From positions 86,025,001-86,089,000 of the forward strand of contig JAUMIR010000004.1 of assembly GCA_030847615.1 (NCBI GenBank): DNA of 64,000 nt, written 5' to 3'. This DNA is from Gambelia wislizenii (Eukaryota > Chordata > Lepidosauria > Squamata > Crotaphytidae). The position numbers and the translations under genes are program-made. Each line of letters begins with the position of its first letter. Positions within the stretch are counted from its first letter, which is position 1. The notes below the pieces were generated by a model. It was given only the letters and a program-made list of their open reading frames with translations, was not told the DNA's origin and did not search any database. This document shows, in pieces, positions 1-11,501 of this stretch.

Positions 1-324
1 GTATTCTGAGATGGGAGGCTCACCAGATGGCTTTGGGCAGCCTCGTCAGCATAGCTTCCTTCCCAGGATATATTTATTTATTTGTTTTATTGCTTTATGT
101 TTTGGATGTTTATGCTGCCAGTGCAGAGGCTTGAGACGGTGATATATAGGAGACATAAAGCACTTGGCATATGGAAGAGAGCTATAGAATTAATTTTTAA
201 AAAAGTAATAGTCACCCAACTATGACTGCAGTGCAGGCTGGCAGAGGGTGTGGCACACTGCAAGTCTATTTTGATCAGTAAGAAACCTGACGGTATGGAG
301 GCAGATTCCCACCCCTCTTCCGAT
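1..324. other. unassigned noncoding DNA
   Basis: I see no coding potential, recognisable repeat or regulatory structure here beyond an AT-rich patch near 60-110. Confidence 0.6.
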
Positions 325-412
325 GCTTAGGGTTACAACTCATATAATCCCTTTCCATTGGACATGCCAGCTAGGGCTTCTGGAAGTTGAAGTCCAACAT
401 ATCTAGAGGGCC
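325..412. repeat. short hAT-type MITE fragment
   Basis: Holds the inverted pair GTTACAACT and GAAGTCCAAC around a CATGCCAGCTAGGGCTTCTGG core. The same design recurs at 7631-7728, 24693-24827 and 63725-63810, and it matches the common reptilian hAT-derived MITEs containing 'actacaactcccagaatcc'-like words. Family name uncertain. Confidence 0.45.
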
Positions 413-483
413 TGCTGTATGACAAACGTAACCTTCCTCAGCTAATCTAGATATGTTTAGGAGAGGACTCAGAGATAGTATTA

Positions 484-713
484 CAGTTGTCCCTCCATAT
501 CCACGGATTTGGTATCCACAGATTTAAGTATTCACGACTTGAAAATATTCTTTAAAAAATAATAATCCAAAAAGTAAACCTTGATTTTGCCATCTTATAT
601 AAGGGACACCATTTTGCTATGCCATTGCATGTGATGGGACTTGAGTATTCACAGATTTTGGTATCCACGGGGCGTCCTGGAACCAAACCCCAGTGAATAT
701 GAAGGGACAACTG
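484..713 (+). mobile_element. Tigger/pogo-like MITE, 230 bp
   Basis: Begins CAGTTGTCCCTCCATATCC and ends GAAGGGACAACTG, near-perfect inverted termini flanked on both sides by TA (482-483 and 714-715). TIRs of the CAGTYGNCCCTCCGTATCC form with a TA duplication are typical of Tigger-derived elements of the Tc1/mariner superfamily. There is no transposase, so it is non-autonomous. It is nearly identical in length and sequence to 15093-15322. Confidence 0.85.
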
Positions 714-779
714 TATTTCATTTCAGTCTCAGCCTTCCTCCAAAAAAACTCTTTTACTTGTACAGTACCACTCCACATT

Positions 780-915
780 TAGCCTCAAAACCCTGTGAAG
801 TCAGTTAAGCTGCAAGATGTTGGCTGACCCAAGAACTCAAAGGATGATTGGTGATTTGAACCCTGATCTCCCCATTTACAGTCCAACATCCTCACTGCTG
901 TACCTATGGTGGCTC
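780..915 (-). repeat. MIR-like core-SINE fragment
   Basis: On the reverse strand the order is tRNA-like B-box region (complement of GATTTGAACCCTGATCTCC near 852-870) followed by core-like sequence ending near the complement of CCTGTGAAGTCAG. This is the arrangement of vertebrate MIR elements. It is old and diverged, with no intact ends. Confidence 0.6.
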
Positions 916-2715
916 TCATAGGATTCAAGCTAAGAAACACAAAGATGGGAGCAAATGGAGGAGTTTGCTGCATTTTCTTTTCCTGTTACTACCTGTGCTG
1001 AGTCATCCCCAAAAACTGAAGCAGATTATTTTACTGCTAATTCTTACCAGAAGGGTTTTGCTCTCTAGTAGCTGCCAAACAGCTTTCCTAATTTTTGTCT
1101 GTTGCAAATATCCTTGTAGAAATTATTCCCCATGACTTGAACAACCCAAGAATGAGGGCAAAGCCATTCTCTGTACAGGAGCCAGACCGTGTCAGAATTC
1201 TCAAAGAACCAAGGCCTTAGAACCAAGCTGATTCCTGAAGGACAGACATGAGAGCATTGTGAATGCAGTTTTGCTTCTGAACTGATGGAGAGTGAAACTT
1301 CTCCAGTCATTAGACCACTGAGTGCCAAAATTGCACTAGTTATGTATTGATAGTAGCTCTGAGCACCACTCCAAGAATCAGCCACAAACACCTAATTAGG
1401 ATACCTAAGTGATTTGCCAAATCCACAGATTTTACTTTGATGATCAGGCTTTTGCACTTTAAACATGTTACTTTCTGGCTCTTTCATCATACCTGCAAAT
1501 TATCCTCAGAGGCAGACAGTGTGTGGTTTGAAACTAGGAACTCACAGATTCCACCTGAGGCCATTTCTGCCATTTCTGAAATTCCCATGCTAAATTAGCT
1601 AGCTAGTCAATAGCTAGCTAGTCAATGAAGTAGTCAGAGTCCACAAGGGAATAACATTTGGGAAAATGCTGAGCTGACTCCCACAAGGGTACCACTAGCT
1701 TGAGTCATGACATCAAGAGTCTCAAACAACTGAGTGACAGCTACATGGGGGGGAAAGGTTTCCTTGAAAAGGCCAAACAGGTCTATTGACCTATTCATAG
1801 CTGGACTGTTCAATCAGGTTTATGATATACCTTTGAGTCTATAGTCCCTGATAAAATTTGGAAATTATTTGTTAAAAAAGTATTACAGACAAATGGTGGG
1901 AGGTTACCTCCATGAGAAGAAATGAGATTCTGGAAAGATTAGGTAAGGGATAATGGCTCCATGAAGGGGAGCACTGAGGGGTTGGTGGGTAGGGGAATTA
2001 ATATTCTTGAAAAGAATCATAGTAAAGAATCTATGTTAACTTTTGAAATTAGTTAATAGAAAAATTGTGATGTTTATGGTAATATTATGTGTTATGTTAA
2101 ATAAGTATTGATTGGATATTATAATGTATGATTATAAATTTAATAACATTATTTTAAAAAATGAGTCTATAGCCCTTTTCAGCTATTACAGTACTCAGCT
2201 TGCTTTCTTCAACACACAAGCACAGCAGTGCTTAACTCTGTCTCCTTCTGCTATCACTTTCCTCATGTGAACAGTACCATATCTGAAGAGATGTTCCTGT
2301 TCACATGGAGAAGAAGTAGATAATTGTGTGTGTGGAGGGGAGGGTATACGTCATACCTGTGGCCACGTTGTCAAGTTTAGAATGTGAGAAGTGCAATGAC
2401 ATCACTTCTGCTTTTGCTTTCTGCTGATTTTGGGCTGTTTTCTTTGTTTTTAATCCTACATGGATTAAAGTGGGGGGTCCTGGGGAAAAACTACTGCATG
2501 TTGTTGTAGTTTTGAGGGGTTTTTTTCTGGTTTGAAGTAGTATATCTCCTGGGGGAGGTTAAAATTTTCATCTCCTAGCTTGTCTTTTCTTCCTCATTAA
2601 TAACTTCTGCCATGTTGACCACACTATAATCTTGCTTGGCCGCATGTGTCCTTGTTTTCATCTGTGAAATGTTGGAGGGTATGCTCTTTACTCAGGGATA
2701 CACTGAACAAGTCCA
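916..2715. other. unassigned noncoding DNA
   Basis: No gene or clear repeat found. A 15-bp direct tandem pair, TAGCTAGCTAGTCAA, lies at 1596-1625. The stretch at 2030-2160 is strongly AT-rich. Short open frames (for example on the reverse strand at 1065-1391) have no recognisable domain and are probably chance. Confidence 0.55.
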
Positions 2716-3323
2716 GGGGCTCATCTACACGACGAAAAATATCCAGCAAGAATGCAGGCAGAATACCTTTAGTTTACATGAGCTCTTGTCGGGATTCACC
2801 ATATTCAGAGGGTGGGGGGGGGCTGAAAACTCCACATAGACTGCAATAACAGCTTTTGCTGTTTCTCACTATCTTTTTTAAAAAGTGCATGAAAATGTAC
2901 ATAATTGGTCATCTGTACAACCAATTCAAAAAGGGGACAAAGCAGAGCTGAAAGCTGATTGGTCGGACCTCGTAGGGGGCGGGCTTGCAAGGGAAAGCTT
3001 GCAATGCCGGAGCCACCATTGTTGCTGTTTTTGCCAGCACTATCATTCAGCCGGCAAAGCAGGAGAGCAAAAGTATATAGTTTTTGTTAAGCAGAAAACA
3101 GCTCTTCCACATCTGTCACTTTAAGAGAGAAAAAGGGGGGGTGAACAGAGGGAGATTTTTCGGACTCAACTCACTCGCAGCCACCTTTTTTTCCCCGTGG
3201 ATATAAACGGCAAAATATTCCCTCCCAAGCTTGCGAATGAGCCGTGGGCACAAATGGGCACTGCAGTGAAAGGGAGGTAAGCCGCTGTTTTTCACTACAA
3301 ATTATCCTGTGTAGGTGCTCCCC
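2716..3323 (+). mobile_element. family A MITE, 608 bp
   Basis: Left end GGGGCTCATCTACACGACG and right end GTGTAGGTGCTCCCC form imperfect TIRs. Three more copies lie at 29935-30526 (inverted), 50759-51387 (inverted) and 57544-58184. The shared interior includes a stretch around CCAATC/GATTGG and a CGCAGCCACC segment. There is no ORF of note. I could not settle a target-site duplication, so the superfamily is undetermined. Confidence 0.75.
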
Positions 3324-5791
3324 AAGACAACTCTTTCTAGAAACCAGCTAGCTGTAAGTGTGGAAAGGATATCTGGCTTTTGATAAATGAACAAGAGTTT
3401 GCTTTCTCGCTTTGTGAGCACACTAAACAGTAAGAAACCCAAAGTGAAGGAAAGACCCCTCTAAGCTTTGGCACATCCAGGCCTTCAAGGGCCTGGGAGG
3501 CCCTGTCCATGTCACTCAACATTATTCCATTTTTTCCCTGCCTGGGGAGGTTTGCTGGGGCCACCCAAGCTTCCAGGACACAGTTAGCTGTCAGCATTTT
3601 AGATAACACTTTAGAAGCCTGCAAGGAGCCGCCTGCACAATTGTTTGGGAACGTTCAAGATTCGTTAAAGAAGTGAATAGCTAACACAGTTTGACACAGC
3701 ACAAGGGAGCAGCGGAGTCCGTATTGCTGAGAAGGAAGGTATTGCTAATTCAGAGGGAGTGCTCACAGAGCCAGGCACCAGGTGCATTTGGGCCAGGCCG
3801 GGCCAAGCTTAGCAGACAGCCGGTGGAATACATGCCTCCTGCGTGCAGCACCCGCCCTCCCCCACAGGAGTCCTGCAATGTGGCTGGAACAAACATGCCC
3901 AGCAGTTCACCTTAAATCCTCCATGTAACTGCTGAGGCCTTAAGGCATCAGGTGAGCTATCTCCCCCATAATTAGAGGCTGGAGAAAAGCAGTTGTTTTT
4001 CTCCTCCTTGTGTAGCCTTGTGCCAGTGAAAGAGCGAGCCATCTTCTGTGCCAGCAGCTGTCAGGAAGCTGAATGGAGAGCGGAGTGCTGCCATTTCAAA
4101 TACTTTATAGCAGGGAGGGGCAAAGAGAGGGGAAGGCGGCAGCCTAATAGCAGAGTCTCAGCTCTCAATCATCTGCTTCTAAAAAGCTGCATTTGCACTC
4201 TATTCGGAGTCTCTTGTGGCAGCAGGCTCCAGCTCTTTAAAATCAAATGGTGCTTAAAATTAATTCTGTTAACTGATGAAAGAATTCTGATTGATAAATA
4301 ATCTCTCTTGGCTTTTCTAGAGGAACTGTGATGCTTGCACTGGTCTTGCTCTGTGACCTTGTGGGAACATGCTATGACATCAGGAAAGCCAGAGGTTGCA
4401 CCTTCAAGACAAGGGGGAGGCAAGGTGCAGGATACAAGTCCCAGAAGACAGGTATGCCTCTGTTAATAGCTAGCATCCGTGAGGATAAGAATGGCAAAGA
4501 GAATCCCACAAGCAAAACATGTCCCTTCTAGTCAGATCACTGATGGGCTGAAAATGTAGTACTGTAGATCGAGATGGACAGAAGGTAGATGTCAATTGTT
4601 TAATAATAGCAACAGAAATAGGCCCTTTCTTTCTAAATTAGGCTGCTCTAATGAAGTAAACTTGAAGGGTGGATTCATGACTGGAATGACTGTAAGTTCC
4701 ATTCTGGCACTGGAAACAAATTCTTGAAGCAACCCATTTCGTGATTTTAAAGGTATAACCACTATGTAGAGCCACTGTTTTGCATCTGGCCCTGGCTGGT
4801 GGGGTTTGGGGTTCTAGTTTTTTAAAACAAAAAACAGAACAGAGCCCAGAAGTAAAAAATCTACCCAGATCTGTAGGTCTGATAGCCTTTTATTGGTCTT
4901 TGAGGCCTTTCTCCAGTCTTACTTTGCTTTCTTCTCCTAGAATCTTTTACCACCAACAAAGTGTAGGTACAGTAAGAAGATCATGTTAGTCTCACCAAAA
5001 CTTAAATTTCCACTATAACCTAAGCCGTACTAGTACAGCAAGAATCCTTTCAGAAATATTAAGAGTTTTGTATAGATTCCTTTGATCTTTCACTCTCCCC
5101 ATAAGACATCATGTGTAGACTCTGTGTGAAGTGGACAAGGTGGACACTGGTTTTCTTAGTATGATAGTAAGTATTAGCACAAGGCTTCTGCCAATGGATC
5201 ATGGACTTCTCACAGCAGTGCCTAACACCACTAAGAAACACTTCTTCACAGTATCTCTGATGTGTTGGAAGCCAACAGAGAAGATATGTGAGAGAGCTGA
5301 GGAGGAAAGAGTATTGAAAAATAATCCTAAAACTTTGACAAGCAGCCTCCTACAACTTGGTCCTCTCCAAGTGCTTCCCATCACCTGCAGTGAGGGGGTG
5401 GACCTGAAAGAAACCTGTATGGAGTGCTGAAGTTATGGACCTGATTCAGGTCAACTGTCATGGCAAATAGGGGGCATAAATGTTTGCATACACTTAAAGA
5501 AAAGGCACATGGACCAAGCAAAGGGAGCGCCTCATACCAATTTAGAGTCAACCTCTGCCCCAATCTCAGTCCACCAGGAAGGGAAGCCAGGCTTCTGTTT
5601 CACTTACGAGCAGGGGACCTTACTGGAAATAGCATAACACAGACTGGCACCAGCACCTAGGCTACTTCCACAGTTGTTTGGATGCCCAGAAATACCACAG
5701 AACTGATAGGTAATTCTTGGATGATGTCTCTGTTGGATTTATAAGGGCATCTATATTGCAATGCAGGGAGGACCCTGTAGCAACATGGTGA
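3324..5791. other. unassigned noncoding DNA
   Basis: No gene or repeat recognised. The 4020-4320 part is compositionally balanced, contains AT-rich homeobox-like words (TAATTCTGTTAACTGATG) and lacks repeat signatures, so it could be a conserved noncoding element; cross-species alignment would be needed to tell. Confidence 0.5.
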
Positions 5792-6383
5792 AGACTTTAT
5801 CAAACAAGGCAAAAATCGCAGGATTATGACATCATGGTAGTGTGAACAGGTGCAGCTATTGCATGATGTCGTCATCTTCACATGGTTACTCCATGCCCCA
5901 GCTGTGAATAAGGCATCACTTTCTATTGATGGGACAAGCCATCAATAGATCATCAATATTGCTTTTTTCACGGTATTGAGGGCATGAGAAAACACGTCCT
6001 GTTGTAATTGTGAGATTACAACGTGAATGGACAGTCCTCAGCAAGAAAACTTCTGGGTGAGAACATGAAAACAAAACACAGGATGCTCTTTTTATGAACT
6101 GCCCTGTTTTGCTGGCAGGTTTTCAGGTTTCTTTCAGTGCTTGTGTGTTCATTTACTTTGTTAATTAAGGTGTTTTGGGGGTTCTAAGTGTGCTTGCATC
6201 TTCTTGTAAGAACCGCTGAAATCTCGCCCATGCTACTTAAATTCTTAAAGCACTAGTGGTTCTTATGTAGTAATTCTGTGGCGGTTCTTTCACGTGATTA
6301 TAGTGACGTGCAATCATAAGTGTAATAATGCCATGATGCTTCCACTTCCCTCACTTGTGGAATTACAGTGTTTTTACATGATA

Positions 6384-7292
6384 ACATCCTGCTTTGCAAC
6401 AGCTGCAGAGCTGTTTGGGCTAGAAGTCAACCTGAAGAAAACAGAAGTTCTTTACCAGCCTGCACCACAGGACGAACACCACCATCCCCACATTGCCGTC
6501 GGCAAATCAGTGCTCAAGTCCGTTCAGCAGTTCACCTACCTGGGAAGCATCATCTCCTCAGATGCCAAGATTGACAAAGAGATCGATCACAGATTAGCAA
6601 AGGCATATAGTGCATTTGGAAGACTTCACAAAAGAGTCTGGAGCAATAAACACCTGAGGCAAAGCACAAAAATCAGTGTGTATAGAGCCATCGTACTGTC
6701 TATCCTCCTTTATGGATCTGAAACATGGGTCACCTATCGCCACCACCTACGACTCCTCGAGCGCTTTCATCAGCGCTGTCTACGCACAATCCTAAATATA
6801 CACTGGACTGACTATGTGACGAATGTTGCTGTCCTTGAGCAAGCAGGGATCACCAGCATTGAGGCCATGATATTGAGAACACAGCTGCGCTGGGCAGGGC
6901 ACGTTTCTAGGATGGAGGACCATCGCCTCCCAAAAATACTACTCTACGGTGAACTCGCCACGGGTCAGCGTAAGAGGGGCGCTCCAAAAAAGCGATACAA
7001 AGACTCCCTGAAACAACATCTCAGGCTTGGCCAAATTGATCACCAACAGTGGTCCGCCCTGGCCTCACATCGGGAGGCATGGAGACGCACTATCCACAAT
7101 GCTGCAGCCTTATTTGAGAACTCACGACGAACAAGTCTTGAAGAGAAACGACAACGCAGAAAGAATCACAACCCAAAAACATCACCCAAGGAGACCTTCT
7201 GCTGTGCTTTTTGCAACCGGACTTGTTTATCTCGGATTGGCCTTTTTAGTCATCAGCGCGCTTGCAGAAAGCGCGGGATGAGTCCTTCCTGA
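6384..7292 (+). pseudogene. LINE ORF2 C-terminal fragment: RT thumb and CCHC finger
   Basis: An uninterrupted 303-codon frame, 5'-truncated by incomplete reverse transcription. It opens with AELFGLEVNLKKTEVLYQP (RT palm, after the catalytic YADD, which is lost), continues with FTYLGSIISSDAKIDKEI, the LLYGSETW and LRWAGHVSRMEDHRLPK motifs shared by many non-LTR ORF2 proteins, and ends with a zinc-finger-like CCAFCNRTC...GLFSHQRAC. It lacks endonuclease and the RT active site, so it cannot be functional alone. The lack of stops points to a young insertion. The longer frame that starts at 6294 borrows its first 30 codons from the surrounding MITE and is not a natural start. Confidence 0.8.
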
Positions 7293-7325
7293 ATCTTCGT
7301 TTGCGAAGAAAAGCCAGAGAGAGAG
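6384..7325 (+). mobile_element. 5'-truncated Ingi/Vingi-type LINE copy
   Basis: Flanked by a target duplication, ACATGATA(A), at 6376-6383/4 and 7326-7333/4, so both borders are fixed. It carries the end of a reverse transcriptase plus a C-terminal zinc knuckle, then a short 3' UTR ending in a GAAAAGCCAGAGAGAGAG tail. The (GA)n tail also closes the copies at 16650-17438 and 63125-63310. The clade call (Ingi/Vingi group of non-LTR elements, known from lizards) rests on family resemblance and is not proven. Confidence 0.8.
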
Positions 7326-7630
7326 ACATGATAATGTATTTAAGTCTGATAATGTATTTAGTCATCAGAGCCTGCCAGCTGTCTTTCTCCAGTTTTGGGA
7401 CCCAGTCCAACAGCTCTGCTGGGAGTCCATCAAAGGTCTAGGAAAGAATCTTTCCATAGTGCCTTCCCTGCTTCCAAGAAAGCCAGCTGTGTGTGTGCAT
7501 GCACATCTATGCTTGAATGGCATAGATCTTTCAAGGTCTTTCTTTCAAGACATGTGACATCTGCTTAGCTACTGCTGTTGATCATGAAGGCCAGGCTGAA
7601 GACCATGCCTTTTCAGAAAGCTTAGAGATA

Positions 7631-7728
7631 TTACTTTTTGGGACTACAGTTTCCAGAATCCCTCAGCTGCCATGACCACAGACCATGCTTGCTGGAGGAT
7701 TCTGGAACTTGTAGTTCAAAAAAGGTAA
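7631..7728. mobile_element. 98-bp fold-back hAT-type MITE
   Basis: TTACTTTTTGGGACTACAG on the left pairs with GTAGTTCAAAAAAGGTAA on the right, with an interior of CCAGAATCCCTCAGC/GCTGGAGGATTCTGG. The whole unit is one imperfect palindrome of the reptilian hAT MITE type. Confidence 0.6.
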
Positions 7729-8749
7729 TTGCCAAGATCCAACATAAATATCTGTCAGTACACTATACTAGAACTACACAGTTCCTATATTCATAGTGCA
7801 ACATATGAAAAATGGTGAATGTGCACAATGCACAATGCAATGAAGCAGTACACACTACTGTGGGTGTGTTATTATGTATCTGCAATGGTTTCACTTCCAC
7901 ATTGTCCAAAAAGTCACTCCACATACACACCACAACTTACACCTGTTTATGTCACCAGCAGGATTATGTTCAATGTTTCCAAGCTCTGTCAAAGAGAAAG
8001 AGCTCTGCTGAGCATTCCTACAGCCTCTTGGGAAGCCCTTCCACTATCGTAATAACTGAAATGCTTCACAAAAGCACATGCACCCTCCTGCTTGGAAAGG
8101 TCTAATCACTAGCCAGAACTATGGTTCCCTAACATCTCTCTCCAACTCTGGGATGTTAGCAGACACACCCCAAATTCAATCACACAGCATGCCATTCAAA
8201 TCCTGTTCTCTGCTATGTTATTTGTGCAGTTTAACTGTGGGGCTCTTGGTGTCAGTAGGCTGAGATAAATGGTCCAAGCCTGTTCCCTAAGTGCATTTCT
8301 GGGATGTGACTCCTTGGCAACAGTCAATCAGGATGCTGCTAAGAACACAGCAGTTCACCATTATGGTCGATGGACTAGGCGACCAAAGCCAGAGGGTAAA
8401 TCCTGTCATTTTTAACACTTTTATTGCAGATGCAATGAGGCTGTGACCTCTCAGCAGTCTAAGTCAGAATTAAAGAGAATTGACTACTGGAGCAAGATAC
8501 ATTGATACACCTCTAATTTTACTTGGCCTAATATGTGGGTTGCAAAATCCATGGTGCCTGCATATCTTATTTTATACGTGGAAGTGTCAGACCTGAAGAC
8601 TGAAACTTAAACTATATTGCCACAGGATTGCCCTATCTGTATGAAAGCGCAGAGCCTCAGCACAATTCACATTCCCACCCACAGAATTTTTGAGAGACTG
8701 TACATTGCTCCAGGAACCATTATTATAAATTTCTAAGGTATTAAATGTG
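7729..8749. other. unassigned noncoding DNA
   Basis: No gene or repeat family recognised. Overlapping frames on the forward strand at 7812-8263 look like chance ORFs with no domain. Confidence 0.5.
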
Positions 8750-9345
8750 CCACTCTTCAATCCAAAAGGACTCCCAGAGCAGCTTACAAAAGAATTTAAA
8801 AACAGCAAGGAAACAATTTAAAAATCAATAAAACAATACAAAATCATTAGGCAGCAGAGCAAGCAGTATTTCTGTGTTAAAACAAGATTGAAACTAGCAA
8901 ATTCAAAAGACCTGCGCTTGAACCCAGAGAGAGATCAGATCTGGTGCCAAACAAGCCTTCATTCGGGGGAGGGGGGAATCCACAGCCAGGGCACCACAGT
9001 ACCCATCTCTGATCATTGTCTTCCTTGTCTCCAATAGCAGAGGGAGAGCAGAGCCTCCAAGTGTGATCTTTGTACCTGTTCAGGTTCAAAAGGGGGACAA
9101 TGGTTCATAACATACCCAGGTCTAACTCTATTTAGGGCTGTAAAGTTTAAAATCAACAGGGAACCAATGTAATTGCTAAGTATGTGGCCCAAGGATGTGG
9201 ATAGGATCCTTGGAGATTGACCAAATGTGTGCTAGATCCCTGCTCATAACAGGCCAGAGAGGGATTGACTGAATGGGCTATGGGAGTGGTTAATGCCTCT
9301 TTATAGCCAGTCAGGGTCCCAATAGGCCTCAGGAAAGCTTTTGTA
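8750..9345 (-). repeat. L2-like LINE remnants
   Basis: Complement of TCCAAAAGGACTCCCAGAGC plus CAGCTTACAAAAG (8760-8800) is the conserved 3' end of reptilian L2/CR1-group LINEs ('aagccgctctgggagtcc'-like). Sequence at 9120-9345 has the look of the same group's coding part, heavily decayed. Confidence 0.5.
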
Positions 9346-9938
9346 AGACTTTTACTGAAAACTTCCCTTGATCCACTATACTGGATAATTAGTGACCAGT
9401 TTCCAATATTCTGTTTTTTTAAACAAAGTACTGGAGTGTCTGGTGAACATCCAGCTACGGGGATTCCTGGATATGAAGAATTATGTAGATTAATTGCATT
9501 CTGGTTTTAAGCCCAGTTATAGGACAGAGGTGGCCTTAGTCATCTTAGTGGATGACCTGGACAGGGAGAGTCTGTTCTTCTTGGTTCTGCTATACCTCTT
9601 GGCTGTTTTCCATACCATCAACCATGGTAATCTTCTGGGAGGCCTTGCTGGGATGTTTTATAGTGCCTCTTCCATTCTGAAAAGGCACACTCAGATTCCA
9701 GAATATTGGTCCAACACTCAAGCCCCTACACTATGCTAGCTCATTTTATTTATATATATCCTGTCTTTTAACAACTATTTAAATGGTTTTAATTCTATAC
9801 ATTGTTTAGTCACTTTTAAAAATAGCTTATATATGTTTCTGTATGTTTTTAATATGTTTTGTTTTTTAGTTTTGTATAAGCCACCCTGAGTCCCAATATT
9901 AGGAAAAAGGTGGGATAGAAATGAGTAAAACAACTACA
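9346..9938 (+). mobile_element. L2-like LINE fragment with RT motifs
   Basis: A degraded frame reads DQFPIF.. then, in the open frame from 9494, HSGFKPSYRTEVALVILVDD followed by LLAVFHTINHGNLL. These correspond to the RT motifs usually seen as QSGFRPGHGTETALVxLVDDL and LDLSAAFDTVDH (palm motif A) in L2/CR1-group LINEs, with the catalytic aspartate context changed (FHTINH for FDTVDH). After an internal deletion the 3' end follows, with AAGCCACCCTGAGTCCCAAT at 9878-9897 and GTGGGATAGAAATGAGTAAA. Inactive remnant. Confidence 0.7.
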
Positions 9939-10790
9939 ATAGTCGGGAACCAATGTAATCGCTAACCAGATTTGTCCAGTACTACTCAATCGTTTAGGCA
10001 CTATATTTTGAGTCCATCTACCATCCTACAACAGATTGCAGAAATCCCAAAGGGCCATGTTACCAGAATGTGGGTGACTCGGGTCAGGATGTCCAAGAGC
10101 TTATGCAGCAGCATGAGTCATTGGAAGGTGTTTAGTACCATTGAAGTCCCTTAGGCTTCCAGAGACAAGACCACATCTAATAGCATTCCCAAAATGCTAG
10201 TCTTATTCTACAGGGGAGGGCACCCCTCTCTAGAACAAGCAGACCATCATTTCACAGGAAAGACAAGCCACCTCCCAACAGTACTTATGCATAGCCTGGA
10301 TAAGATTATTGTTTCTTATCCAGCTGACAAATGGTCTCAATTATTCATTCTACCTAAGAGGAAGAAAAAGAAGAGGAAAAAGCTGTGTGTCATCTGTACT
10401 GAAAACATGTCATTCCAAATACTCCAGTGACCTCACTCAGGAGTTAAATAGACCAGAAGACAGGCTGGAGCATATATCCAAACACAACTGCAATGAGGCA
10501 GACCACTAATTCCTTCAGAAGCACCTTCTCAAAATGGCCATCCAGATGGGTGCTGAACCACTGAAGCATAGTGACCCCAGTCCCCATCTCAAATAGCCCA
10601 GACAGAACACAAAAGCCATCAACTATTTCCAAGACATCAGGGTCAGGCTTTTCCTGTCCTACCATCGATCAGGGTGCACAAAGCTATGTCAAATCTAAAC
10701 CCAAACCTGAGGCCAGCCTGAAATGGATTGGGGGTTGTTCTTACTCAGGCAGGGAATTCCTTTACCAGACCCTATGACAGCTTGTCAGGT
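9939..10790 (-). repeat. L2-like LINE remnant, coding part
   Basis: Reverse-strand translation around 10444-10665 reads LEIVDGFCVLSGLF and TMLQWFSTHLDGHFEKVLL, decayed forms of segments found in the same L2-like ORF2 between palm motifs A and C. Frameshifts and stops break it throughout. It lies immediately right of the forward-oriented fragment, so two L2-like copies meet head to tail in opposite orientation. Confidence 0.5.
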
Positions 10791-10844
10791 TCTGCCACTT
10801 GTTGCTTGCACTGGTACTTTGTAATATTTCTCTGTGTTTGTGTC

Positions 10845-10865
10845 TTTCTCTCTGTGTCTCTCTCT

Positions 10866-10901
<36 letters not shown>

Positions 10902-10902
10902 T
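10845..10902. repeat. (TC)n(CA)n compound microsatellite
   Basis: A TC-rich tract with interruptions runs into a pure TC stretch at 10866-10884, followed directly by nine CA units. All ORFs crossing it on both strands are low-complexity artefacts. Confidence 0.95.
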
Positions 10903-11273
10903 GCAGTGTGCAGATGACTGCAAAGAGTCTTCCCTTGTTTTCTGTTTCAAACTCTTGTTCACATACTTTACTTACGATTTTGCCTTCCCTAGCGGATAAA
11001 GTCAATAGCCATTTCTTGTTGGAGCAAATTATGTGCCTCCTAGTTGAGCAACATAAGAAGATGCCTTGTGGGTGATATCACAGAGATGCTGCTTTCTTAG
11101 ATTGCAACTCCCAGAATTCTCCAGCAAATGGCCATGATGCCCAGGAGGTTATGGGAGCTGTGGTGTAAAGAAGAATTTTTCCACCCTCTGATCCAGAGGT
11201 CAGTTTAGCCCAGTTTCCTATTTTTCACAGCAATCAATTCCAGGAAAGCCATAAACAGAGCTTAAAGGAAATA
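10903..11273. other. noncoding DNA with hAT MITE fragment
   Basis: About 11095-11180 holds TTGCAACTCCCAGAATTCTC and GTTATGGGAGCTGTGGTGTA, the two arms of a short hAT-type palindrome similar to 7631-7728. Nothing else recognised. Confidence 0.5.
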
Positions 11274-11501
11274 CAGTCGGCTCTCCGTACCACAAGTTCT
11301 ACATCCACAAATTCAACCAACCATGGCTTGAAAATATTCAGGGAAAAAAATCCAAAAAGTAAATCTTGCTGTTCACCATTTTATATAAGGGATACCATTT
11401 TACTACGCCATTATGTATAATGGGACTTGAGCATCCATGGATTTTGGTATCCATGGGGGGCGGGTTGGAACCCAGCCCCAGTGGATACTGAGGTCCCACT
11501 G
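11274..11501 (+). mobile_element. Tigger/pogo-like MITE, 228 bp
   Basis: Same family as 484-713, flanked by TA on both sides. Starts CAGTCGGCTCTCCGTACC and ends GATACTGAGGTCCCACTG. Interior shares ATATAAGGGATACCATTTTA and GGTATCCATGG with the other copies but is more diverged. Confidence 0.85.

Larger units (their letters stand above)
5792..7357 (+). mobile_element. CTTTATCAGACG-type MITE split by a LINE
   Basis: Left end AGACTTTATCAAACAAGGC is a diverged form of the GGACTTTATCAGACG terminus seen in six other elements. The interior aligns by eye through its whole length with 44001-44616, including AAGTGTAATAATGCCA near the right side. The right end (AGTCTGATAATG, about 7343-7354) lies beyond a 0.94-kb LINE inserted at 6384-7325. 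Without the LINE the element is about 616 bp, the same as its relative. Confidence 0.75.

Noticed and set aside
6294..7292. 332-aa forward ORF as a host gene
   Set aside because: Its body is LINE ORF2 and its first 30 codons come from the surrounding MITE; the true LINE border is fixed at 6384 by the target duplication.
10762..11005. Arg/Glu-rich reverse ORFs
   Set aside because: Low-complexity translation of the TC/CA microsatellite.
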